Assembly (NCBI RefSeq): GCF_001659605.2
Contig: NC_035169.2
Coordinates: 10,186,446 to 10,250,445 of the forward strand
Length of the DNA stretch: 64,000 nucleotides
Source: Manihot esculenta
Taxonomy: Eukaryota; Streptophyta; Magnoliopsida; Malpighiales; Euphorbiaceae
Direction of reading: 5' to 3'
Both the position numbers and the translations under genes were made by a program. Positions 35,101 through 47,100 of the stretch are shown in pieces (the stretch's first letter is position 1; each line of letters opens with the position of its first letter). The notes beneath the pieces are model-generated. The model saw nothing but the letters and a program-made list of their open reading frames with translations. It did not search any database and was not told the DNA's origin.

Positions 35101-38100
35101 CTCTAGAACTCACGCTAATTTAGCAGAAACTGTGGAGGAGCCTTTTAAGGAGACAACAACGATTGAGTTCCTTTCTCCTAGTGAAATTCAGAGTCTCAAG
35201 CGCCTCCTGTCTCATATTGACACCTCTTCATCCTCTGATGCCACTTCTAACTTTGTAAAGTCAGGTAATGCTTTCTCTCTTGATAATGTTCTATAGATTA
35301 TTGATTCTGGTGTGAATAGACACATGACATGCTCTTGTAAAGGCTTTCTCAGTTATTTTCCTTCTCTAACCAAAATAGTGTCAGAATTGTTGATGTCTCT
35401 TTTACTCCCATATCCAGAACAGGTTCTGTTATTTGCACACCCAATATTAAATTATCATCTGTCCTTCATGTTCTTTGCTTTCCTATCAATTTTTTATCTG
35501 TCAGTGCTATCACCAATGTTCTTAACTGTAAGATTGAAATCTTTCCTGATCATTGTGTTATTCATGATCTTCGCACAGGGAAGAGGATTGGTAATGGTAG
35601 GTTGCAAGATGGCTTATACATGTTGGAAGGTGATTCAGGTTCTCTGGTATCTCAAGCCTGTTTTGGAGAAAATAAGAATGTCAATCAGAAAATAATACAG
35701 TGGTACAGGTGGTTAGGGTATCCATCATTTTTTATGTTAGAAAAACTTTATCCCAATTTGTTTGCTAGAACTTAGTTTGGTTCTCTATTTTGTGATGCGT
35801 GTGAGTATGCTAAGCACACTAGACCTCCTATCCTTTGAATCATAATAAAAGCCAAATTTTTTTTGTGACTATTCATTCTGATGTTTGGGGGCCTACTCAA
35901 ATTGTCTCCTTATCTGGTAACCGATGGTTTGTCACCTTTATTGATTGTTGCACTCGAATGACTTGGGTTTATTTGATTAAACCTAAAAGTGATGTCTTTT
36001 CTTATTTTTAATCTTTTCATAAAATAATTTGTACTCAATTTGAAATTAAGATGAAAATTTTGAGAACTGACAATGAAAGCGAATACATGGATAATAGTTT
36101 TTCTGCTTATTTTGAGAATAATGAGATAGTACACCAGACTAGTTGTCCTTATAATAGTGCTCAAAATGGCGTTTCTGAAAGGAAAAATAGGCATCTATTG
36201 GAGGTAGCTTGTATCTCTTATGTTCATTATGAATCTACTCAAAGTATATTGGGGAGATGTCCTTGTATCTGCTTATTTTATTAATAGAATGTCTCTCAAG
36301 GCCCTTGACTTTATGAGTCGTTTGGAGGTTCTACAAGGGAATAATTCATACATTGTTCCACCAAAAGTATTTGGGTGTGTTTGCTTTGTCCATACTAGGA
36401 CGGCAGGTAAGTTGAACCCCAAGACCCTTAAATGTGTGTTTGTTGGGTATTCTCTGACACAAGGGATACATGTATTATCACCTTTCATCTAAGAAATACT
36501 TTGTCAGTATGGATGTTACCTTCCGAGAAACTGAACCCTACTTTAGTACCACCCACTCACATCTTCAAGGGGAGAATAATGAGCAAGAAGAGGTGATCCT
36601 GAATTCTGTCATTCTGAATGATATGGTTCAGTTAGAGAGTTTGAGTTCTAGTAGATAGGGGGAGATGTCCAATCAGGGACAGAGAATTGAACGTTTGGAC
36701 AAGTCAGATTTGAGGAGGTATTTGAGGAGAGACAAAGTAGAAGAAGCCATTATGCAGTCTACTCAGAGTAAAAAATCTTGTTCTGGTGAGTTATCCACAA
36801 CTTTTGAATGCTCCAATGACTTAGATAAACCTATTACACAAAGAAAAGGGGTCAGATCTTGTACTAAACATTCTATTTCTAATTTTGTTTCTTATCAAAT
36901 CCTTGTCTCTCTCCTATATAGTCTTTGCCTTGTCTATTTTCTCTGTGTCTATTCCATAGGATTAGAAGAAAACTCTTGCAGATCCTAAATGGAAGGGAGC
37001 AATGGTTGAAGAGATGAAAGCATTGGCTAAAAATGAGACCTGAGAGCTTGTCACTCTCCCACCTGGGAAGAAACTAGTTAGCTGTAAGTGGGTGTTTACA
37101 GTAGAACACAAAGCTGATGGTACAATTAAACGGTTTAAGGCCAGATTGGTTGCTAAAGGATTCACCCAAACCTATGGAATGGATTATCAAGAGACATTTG
37201 CCCCAGTTGCAAAAATGAACTCAATTAGAGTCCTATTATGTTGCGTAACCAACTTGGATTGGGATTTGCAACAGTTTGATGTGAAGACTGCTTTCCTCCA
37301 TAGAGATTTAGAGAAAGAAGTGTTCATGGAAATCCCTCATAGGTTCGCTAATGAGAAGACACAAGAAAAGGTGTGTAGGTTAAAAAAGGCTTTGTATGGG
37401 CTAAAACAATCTTTCAAAGCTTGGTTTGACAGGTTTACTTGAGCCATAATGTCATTTGGTTACCAACAGAGTAAATGCTGATCACACTCTGTTTATTAAA
37501 CATCACAAGAGTAAGATCACCTTTTTTTATTGTGTATTTTGGTGATATAATAGTGACAGGTGATGACAAAGAAGAAATGGCTCAACTAAAAAGGTTGTTG
37601 GCTCAAGAATTTGAAATGAAAAATCTAGGAAAACTGCAATATTTCCTTGGTATTGAGGTGGCTAGATCAGAAAAAGAAATCTTTATCTCCCAAAGATTTG
37701 GAAGAAACTGGTATGTTGGAGCGTAAACCAGCAGAATCTCCCATTGAAAGTAATCACAAGCTGGAAGCGGGAATTGGTGAGTCCGTGGATATTGGAAGAT
37801 ATCAGAGATTGATAGGAAGGTTGATTTATCTCTCACACACTCAGCCAGATATAGCCTATACTGTTAACTTAGTCAGCCAATTCATGCATGACCTTCGCGA
37901 GACTCATATACAGGCTGTACTTCGCATCTTGAGATACCTAAAGTTTGCACCAGGAAAGGGTTCCTTTACTCCAAACATAGTCACCTCCAAGTTGAAACTT
38001 TTATAGATGCAGATTGGGCAAGCTCTCTCCATGATAAGAGATGCATCTCTGGCTACTGCACAGTTGTGGAAGGGAACCTTGTCACTTGGAGGAGTAAAAA

Positions 38101-41100
38101 ATAAAGTGTTGTTGCTCGGTCAAGTGCTGAAATAGAATATAGAACAATAGCCCAAGGTGTGTGTGAACTCTTATAGTTGCAGAAGTTATTGGAGGAGTTG
38201 AGGTTGCCCAAGGGAGACAAGATAACTTTGTATTGTGACAACAAAGTTGCTATTAGTATAGCACAAAATTCAGTCCAACATGACCGGACGAAACACATTG
38301 AGATTGATCGGCACTTCATTAAAGAAAAATTAACAGACGATGTCTTAAGCTTAGTTTTATTGGCCAACTTTGCGGATGTGTTTACCAAAGGGCTCAACAA
38401 TAAGATCTACCATAATTTGATTTGCAAGTTAGGCATGTGCAATATCTTTGCACCAACTTGAGGGAGAGTGTTGACTTATTTGCTGATTCTAGGGATTTGA
38501 TTTGATTATGATCCTTAATTATCTTTGTAATTATTATTTGATTATTTATTTCTTATTTAGATATAATTCTGTGTATAAATAATCATGTAAACCAATTGTA
38601 AAGATCAAGAGTGAAATACAAAAATACTCTAAACTTCCCAAAATTCTTCATTTTATTTTACATTTAATGTGTCATGATGGATAAACAAAATGACTCTGAT
38701 TTAAAAGAAAAAGTGTCTTCTTTTGTTCTGTACCATAGTAGTAAAGTTGGGGAGGGGGGTGTAGGCTTTAAAAAATACAGAGGGTTTGAAAGTTGTATCT
38801 CTCGTTGTTGTCAGATCAATATTTGTATGGACTATGGAAATCTTCATGTTGTGAATACAATGAATTGAGAATCGAATAATAAGTCATTAAGAATTTTCGA
38901 AAGTAACTAAAAATGATGTATGTTCTGAAAAATAAGTATAAAAAGAAAATCACAATGACATGTTTTAATAATATAAAATTATCATATAGCTAATCAAAAG
39001 TATATTTTATAATAAAACTCTTCTTATCCTATGATATAGTGGAACCCTAAACTCTAAACTCCAGACCCACAATATCAATTGTAAACTCCTAAATTGTAGA
39101 CAATGATTTCATTGTGCATGTGTTAAAACTCTCATTTAAATTTGATCAAATAATTAAATAATAAAAAACCTAGTAGATTAAATTAGAAGGTCAGAATATG
39201 TTAATATAAAGTACCATAACTTGATAACTACAATTAGAGACGAAAATTAAAAACATAAAGAAGAGGGAGAGGGAAAAGAATGACCGGTGGAAGAAAAATA
39301 ACCAAGTAAGGGTTTATGTGCACTTTTCTTAGAAAAAAAGAAGTGAAATCTTAAAATTTTGAAACTAAAGGGTCTAATAACTCTGGGAGAAAAAGAATCA
39401 ACGTAATCAATTGATTCATATTGATTCACCCCATTTACTATCAATTCTTTTAATTTAATTATGATTTAGGTAAATTTGCTATTCAATGCATAGATGCTTA
39501 TTGCTAGGATGGGGAATCAAATTGAAACGATAATCATAAAATTCTAACAACAGTGGTGTCTCGATTGACTATGTATTGTAATCATGGGTGCCAGTTTTAG
39601 TCAGTTATAGATTTGCATATTCAAGAATGGAGATAGTCATGGTATTTATCCTTGTCATCTGCACAAATTTAACTTGGTAAATTTGAAGCAGTACAAGATA
39701 AAAGTAATTCTTAGGTGTTCCATGGATATGGAGTATTCTTGAAGAAAAGGATAACAGAAAGGGGGAGGTTGGTGGAGAGAGTTAAGGTGCTAGAATATGT
39801 GAAGTGCCAGCTGGAAAAAGGGAAAAGAAAGAGTACAACTAGGGGCAGAAATTCATAAGAAAGGCATACTTTTGGAATCTGGTATATTCTCTGTTCAGAG
39901 GGGCAGAGTAATATCTGCATGGGAGTGACTCCTGGGGGTTGTTTATCAACCATTTATATCTTCCTTGTTTCTTTGTTGTTTTTGTTAGTTGTGTTCCTGT
40001 GATAATTTGAGAAGAATTGGGAAAGGAATAGAGATACATTGCACTTGAGAAATGCTGATTGTAAAAGGCTCTCTTCAGCTTTTGGAATCTGGTATTTATA
40101 CACTTTCTTTTCCCCCATGCACCAGCACATTAATTCTTCCCTACAACCTCCTCCTTTCTGTTACCCTTTTCTCCTTGAGTCTTCCATATCCTTAAGAAGA
40201 TGGAATTTCATTTGACCTTCAAGAGTCTGCTACTTTATCAATGTTTCAGGAGAAGCAGGCTGATTTTTTTAGATGCATGTTAATAAAATGTGTTTTTGCT
40301 AGTTTTATAGCCAAGTTTGAAATCAAAATCCTTGACCCTTCTAAAATTCAAACATCACCTTGATTTGTGGGTATTTGCATGCCTCACCATTTTTAACATC
40401 CCTCTTCCACCCAGATTGTAGTTTTGGCAGAGTTTTAGAGTAGCCTACTCATTCCTTTAAATTCCCTGGCCTTTTAGCATTTTATCCCAAATGTTTGGTA
40501 TAATGTTAAGATGTGACCTCCAAGTTTCCAGATTTTTTTTTGAAACACATTTGTGATTTATTTTTTTTATAAAATTTTTTATGTCAGGTAGCAGTTCTAG
40601 TTTAAGTTTGTATTTCTTCTTTTAGTAATGTGTGTTGCGTAATTTTGGTCAGATCTTATTGCTATATAATGCATAAAATTCTTTCTTTTTCTTTCATATA
40701 ATTTTGGTCCAAACTTGTGCTTCAGGCGTTCAGCACATGTGAATGTGAAAATTGCCGATAAAAGAAGTTTTTTTTTTGAAAGAACCGATAAAAGAAGTTT
40801 TAATTGTCTACTTTCCAGTGATTTTAGGTTAGACGACCTAACAGCTTATTCCGGGCTTTCTTCCAGTCAGTATCTATAGTACTTGGACTCATGGACCAAG
40901 GATCCCTTGCAGATATGAATCGATGTCATACTAAGCCTATTTAATTTCATTATTCTTTATTACTAATTTAAAGTGTTGGATTGCTTGCCACTACCATATC
41001 CATGTATCCTTATCCAATTTGGTCACCATAGGGAAAAATGAAGAGCTAAGTGAGTGTGAGTATTATTTTGTGTGGTATGAGCTCCCCAGTGAATACTGCA

Positions 41101-44100
41101 GATTAGATGTCCCTTTCTTTGGTAAATTGTTATTGAATGTCATTTTGTTTGTCTATCAACTTCTGGAAGTTAATTGTTTTGGAGTGTTGTGGAAATGAAA
41201 TAAGGTTAATAACTACATAGATACGTTTTGCGTTTGTATGCATTAGATGCTAGTGTTTTTGCTTAACCTGGAAACTCTAAGGAAGCGCTTTTTCATCTAA
41301 CTAGTTGCAAAAATGCAAATAAAATGGTATGTAGTTGTGCTAATCTCTCCCATCTATGCTGTTTCAGCTTAGCAGGGCCGGTTCTGTCTGTCGAGGCCTC
41401 TGGAAGTGCTTCTATCTCTACCCTCTCACAAGATAATACTCTAAGGAAGAGTACTAAAAAGTTGGTATCTTAATACATCTAGTATTTCATTCGTATTATT
41501 CCATATTTGTTCTTCGGTTTATGCGTCTTAATCTTGGATAATAAATATTAGTTTATTCTTGTTTGAATGAATATGGATACCCAATAATGTATTATTCTGA
41601 TGTTTCCCAGTCCAGCCTTTTAGTTTGTGTATGGATAATGGCTATCTTTCCATTTTTATACTGTTTTGCACCATTTCAGGTCTTCAAAACGAGATTTAAA
41701 CATGAAGTCGGTAAAGAGTGTGCCAGCGAGAATGTCTTCAAGGAAAATGGGTGACTGGAAAATAACAACAAAGTTAGTATCTTATCTTGTTCTCTAGCTT
41801 TGTATAACATATTCTTGGCTTTCCATTTTTTACTAGTATTCAATGTTTCTTCTTTGTTCTAAAATCTAAAACTGTGTGGAAGGCGCATAAATATATGTTA
41901 AATGTTGTTTCCATGTGCATTTGGTGTGGAAGGCGCATAAATATATGTTAAATGCTGTTTCCATGTGCATTTGGTTGGTCGGACATTGGTAATTCAGAGA
42001 TCTTAAGAATCTGACTTTGTTGATTCAGGCCATCTGAACCAGACATCATGAAAAGGTCATCCAAAAATGCTTCTCTGCATCTTTCCTCGCGAAAAAGGAA
42101 GCAATGGAAGATAACGCCGAGGTTAAATTTGTTTTCATCATCTTGTGTGGATTTGATAATGGCTTATTCATGTTTCAGTTTTTCCTCTTTTTCTATCAAG
42201 TGAATGATATATTTGGTTCTCAAATAGGAAGAGAGCCCAAAGGATAACTGTTTTGAAATGGTATGACTTCCCATTCTCCTTTTTTCAGGACACCAAAACT
42301 AGCTGCAATGTCCAAGTCCTTGAAAAGTGCATCAGCAGGTGTCTCTTCACAAAATAAGAGCCAGTGGAGAATAACAATGAAGTTGGTTCTTTTATTCCCC
42401 CTCTCCCCTTTCCCTTTGCTTGACTGATTCCAGTTGTAGCATGGTTTAATTACTACTTACTGTTTTGGCAAGTAATCTTGTGTTTTCTACCTTATTTTCG
42501 CAAGAGATCAGAGGTTGCATAAATTGGTTTTTGAGGAAGGTGGACTGCCTGATGGGACTGAAGTAGCATACTATGCTCGTGGGCAGGTGGTTGAGATAAT
42601 GGTCATTTATTATTCGATGTGTTTACACCATCTTAGTGTGTAACTAAATTAATTCTTCTTAACAGAAATTGCTTGTGGGTTACAAAAGGGGCTTTGGAAT
42701 ACTTTGTTGTTGCTGCAACTGTGAGGTACTTCTCACTTTAACTTCATGGTTCCTTAATTTTTCATCAGAGACAGAATTATTTAAACTTATGTGCAGGTCA
42801 GCCCCTCAACATTTGAAGCTCATGCAGGGTGGGCTACTCGCAAAAAGCCGTAAGTTTACAATGTGATATCTCATATCTGGTAGCTTTTGATGTTCACCCT
42901 TCTTTCTCTTATTAGATCTGAAGTCATTACTATGTTTTCTGGATAGGTATGCATATATTTATACTTCTAATGGTGTGTCACTTCATGAATTGGCAATATC
43001 GCTGTCAAAAGGTCGCAAGTACTCTGCCAGGGACAATGATGATCTATGCATTGTCTGTGCTGATGGTGGGAGTCTTGTCCTTTGTGATGGGTGCCCAAGG
43101 GCCTTCCATAAAGGTGAACGACTAACGTTATTCCTAATATTATTGGAAATGTTCAAATCTTCTTCTTCTTTTCCTCCCTTTTTTCTTTTTCTCTTCTTTA
43201 TTTTTTTCTTTTTCTTTTTCTTTTTTTTTTTTGTGGGGCAGGGGGGGTAGAGGCCGCTATTGATTGAATCTTGTTATTATACGAGATGTTCAGTTATATT
43301 GCATGGATTTTATCGCAACTGGACGTTAATAAGTTGAAACAAAATTATTTCTGAAAATCCAGGCAACATTTTGAGTGTTGCTCTTCATAATTTGTTAAAT
43401 CCTCCATACTCCATAGTGATTATATATTATTCTGAGCGACCAAGTAACTATTATGTATCAATCATTGAATTTGAAAAGCAATCTTTCCATTAATGTTGAC
43501 ATGTTGCTACCTTCAATGTAATTCTCTAATTGTATTTTAGGTTCAAAGTTTTCTTTTGGCTAGAAATTATTTTATAACCATGATCAGATCTACTAGAAAA
43601 CAGAGATGATCCATGACTTTCATAGTAGGCAGTGAGAGAATTAAGGGACTATAAACTTTATAGTTTATACTCTCTCCGTTCCGTAATTTTTGTCAATTTT
43701 TTTTTGTTGCCCCCAAATTATTGTCCATTGTCCAATATGATTATTATAATCCTATTTAAGTTTATCTTATTTTCAAAATATCTCTTAATATTTAATAAAA
43801 TTTAATGTCTTTGATATAGGTATAATTAGAAAGTTAATAAAAAATTGTCTTTTTTAATGTGTAAAAAAAAAAATGGACAAGAATTTATTAGGAGAAAGGG
43901 GAGCTGTAGTCTCTCCTCCTTAAGATGTATCTGGGTCTTCTCAGAATGATTAGTAGATCGAACATAGGAAATACTATCATTTAGTTCCAGAGCAGTGATT
44001 TGGCTGAGTTGGCTCTGATGAACACGTCTTCTTTGGCCTGTGTAGGATGTGCATCTCTGTCAAGTATTCCCCGAGGTAAATGGTTTTGCCAATTTTGCGA

Positions 44101-47100
44101 GAATATGTTCCAAAGGGAAAAGTTTGTAGAACATAATGTCAATGCTGTTGCGGCTGGAAGGGTTTCTGGAGTTGATCCCATAGAACAAATAAGCAAGAGA
44201 TGCATTCTTATTGTCAAAAACATAGAAGCAGAACTTAGTGGATGTGTGCTATGCAGGTAAAAGTTACAGTGCTAGATATTGAAGCATATTTGTCAACCAT
44301 AAGCCCCATGATTGAAGCATAGGCAATTTGAACGGATTTCTTGTTGCTATTTATGTGTTTTTTCTTTTCTATTAACCCCATTTAACATAGATATCTTTGT
44401 TTTTCTTTTGTTGTTTTTTTGGTGCTTTATGCAGAGCTTATGATTTTAGCAGATCTGGGTTTGGTCCACGTACAATTATACTGTGTGATCAGGTAATCGT
44501 CTTTGCCATTCATGTCTAATGCTTTTCACTGCAAATGCTTTCTATGGAATTTCAATGAATTGTTTTTGCTTGCATCTGTCAACATAAAAAGACAAAATTT
44601 ACCATTAATTGGTATTCTTCCTATTGTTCATGTTTATCTTCTTGTCATGTTAAGTTGTCAAGTGTCAAGTGCTACATACGTGAAATTACATTAATCGCTC
44701 CAGTGGTTATCGGTCATCATTCTCTTTTTGCTCTCATCCTGTGACAGTGTGAGAAGGAATTTCATGTGGGTTGTTTGAGGAGTCATAAAATGGCAAACCT
44801 AAAGGTATGTGCTTATAGAATTCGCTTTTCCTTTTAACTTATATTTGCTTTTATCAACTCAGTTTCATGTCCAGTGTTCAGGTTGTCCAATGCTTACTTG
44901 TTTGACAGGAATTGCCAAAAGGGAAATGGTTTTGTTGTCCAGATTGTTGTAGGATCCATTCTACTTTGCAGAAGTTGATAGTCCGTGGATCTGAAAAACT
45001 CCCCATCTCACTTTTGAATGTTATAAAGAAGAAGAATGAGGAGAAAAGTTTGGAAACCATTAATGATATTGATGTGAGATGGAGGCTTCTTAGTGGCAAA
45101 ATTGTTTCTCCTGAAACTAAAGTGTTACTTTCACAAGCCCTTGCTATCTTCCAAGTAAGTACTGACCATTTAATAAGATCCATGCCACCAGCTGCTTATT
45201 GCATGATGCTCTACTTACAGCAATGTTGAAAGGCTTAATAACCTAAAACAAATACTGAATAGTATATCACATTCTTTTAGTTTTATCAATTTAACTCTAA
45301 ACCTAATTGTTGGCTAACATAAAAAGTTCCTAATTAAGAGGATTCAGATATTTGGGATCTTAATTAGACTTGATTATAGGGCTTAATTATAGGCATTTTA
45401 TTCTTATTGTAAATATTCCTAATTTAGGTTGATTCTTTATGTATAAATACTTAAACCTTGTAAAGATTAATTCAATTGGAATAGAATAAAAAATTCTTCC
45501 CAAAATTTTTTATGATATCAGAGCCTTACCACTTTAATTGGCATAGCTTTCAAATTTGTCACAAAAAGTTAGGGTTAACTAATAGGTCAAGCTTGTAGGC
45601 GACTATACCAAGGGAATTGTTCGACACTATCTGTATCAAAGGAAAGTCCATCAAATTTTCGGTTGATCCCTGGTGACACAACCTCGCTCTGAGCACACGA
45701 GGACGCGCCGCCACAGCTTCTGCATCTCCTTCCATGTGCCGGCGCGTGAGCCTTCCTGTGGCATCCTTTTCCGTTGGCACTCTTTTTCGGCATGTCGTGC
45801 CTCTTACCGGCCCTGTTCCGTGACCGGATTTTCCTTTGGGTTTTCAAGGTGTTTTAACATTAACTTAGTTGTTTCTACCTCTTTGTGTTGCTGGTCCTTT
45901 TTTATCTTTAAAAAAGGCTCTGCCCCATGGATTATTGATTCTAGTGCAAATAGACACATGACGAATTTTTCTAAAAACTTCTTTAATTATCTTTCGTGTC
46001 TACACAAAAGGACACAGTCAAAATAACCGATGGCTCTTTTATTTCTGTCTCCAGAACCAGATCGATTGTTTGTATTTCCAATATTAAGCTATCTTTTATT
46101 CTCCATGTTCCTCATTTTTCTATTAATCTTTTATCTGTCAGTGCTCTTACCAAAGTCTTTAACTGTAAAATTGAGTTTTTTTCCTATCATTGTATTATCC
46201 AGGATCTTCAAACTGGGAAGAGGATTGGTTATGGTAGACTGCATGATGACTTACATATATTGGAAGGGAATTTGAGTTTGAATTTATCTTGAGCTTTTTT
46301 TGGAAAAAATCAGAATGTCAACCAGAAAATCATAGTGACATCGACGGTTAGGACACCCATATTTCAATGTGGTTCTTTAGTTTGTGATACTTGTGAGTAT
46401 GCTAAACATACAAGAACCTCTTATTCCTCCAGTAACAATAGGAGTAGTACGATCCATTTTGTGACCATCCATTCTAACGTTTGGAGACCTATTCAAACGG
46501 TCTTACTATCTAGTAATCGTTGATTTGTTACTTTTATTGATTGTTGCACTCGTATGATTTGGGTTTATTTGATAAAAGCAAAGAGTGATGTGTTTTCTTG
46601 CTTTTAATCTTTTCATAAAATGGTTTGTACTCAATTTGATACTAAGATAAAATTTTTGAGAACTAATAACATGGATGGACATTTTTCTGTTTATCTGGAG
46701 TCTAATGAGATACTACATCAAACTAGTTGTCCTCACACTAGTGCTAAAATGGTGTTGCTAAAAGAAAAAATAGGTATCTATTGGAAGTAGCTCGATTTCT
46801 CCTTTTCACCATGAACTTTTCAAAAACCTACTGCAGAGATACAGTCTTAGCTGCAGTTTATCTCATTAATAGAATGCCTCTCAGAGCTCTTACCTTTAAA
46901 AGCCCTTTAGAGGTACTACAAGGGAAGGATGCTTATACTGTTTCACCAAAGGTGTTTGGATGCACGTGTTTTATTCAGACTAGAACAGGTGGGAAAGCTC
47001 GATCCGAAGGCTTTTAAATGTGTGTTTGTAGGGTACTCTCCCACACAGAAGGGTTAGAAGTGTTACCATACGCCATCTTGAAAATACTTTGTCTGTATGG

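Larger units (their letters stand above)
33727..38650 (+). mobile_element. Ty1/copia retrotransposon, intronic, sense to host gene
   Basis: Complete in structure: 5' LTR 33,727-33,926, primer site at 33,927 (TGGCATGAGAG, close to the TGGTATCAGAG initiator-Met site), gag, protease, integrase, reverse transcriptase, RNase H, polypurine tract (TTGAGGGAGAG), 3' LTR 38,469-38,650. An exact 5-bp duplication TTTTA flanks it (33,722-33,726; 38,651-38,655). Stops and frameshifts in gag, integrase and RT make it defective. The two LTRs differ by small indels and substitutions, so it is not very recent. The domain order (integrase before RT) is the copia order. Confidence 0.92.
33674..41367 (+). other. 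Giant intron (7.7 kb) carrying a copia element
   Basis: Lies between coding exons 4 and 5. The donor is ATTAG/GTATGC and the acceptor GTTTCAG/CTTAG, both good. A copia element fills 33,727-38,650. The remaining 38,656-41,367 is AT-rich intron; I see no exon, RNA gene or repeat end there, only T-runs and a GATAAAAGAAGTTTT word repeated near 40,757-40,800. Confidence 0.8.

Noticed and set aside
39711..40039. Minus-strand ORFs in the large intron
   Set aside because: Short, AT-biased, no motifs, no splice or promoter context; likely chance.
42975..43250. 91-codon ORF with a phenylalanine-rich end
   Set aside because: The first half is the PHD exon; the Phe run is the T-rich intron after the GTGAAC donor.
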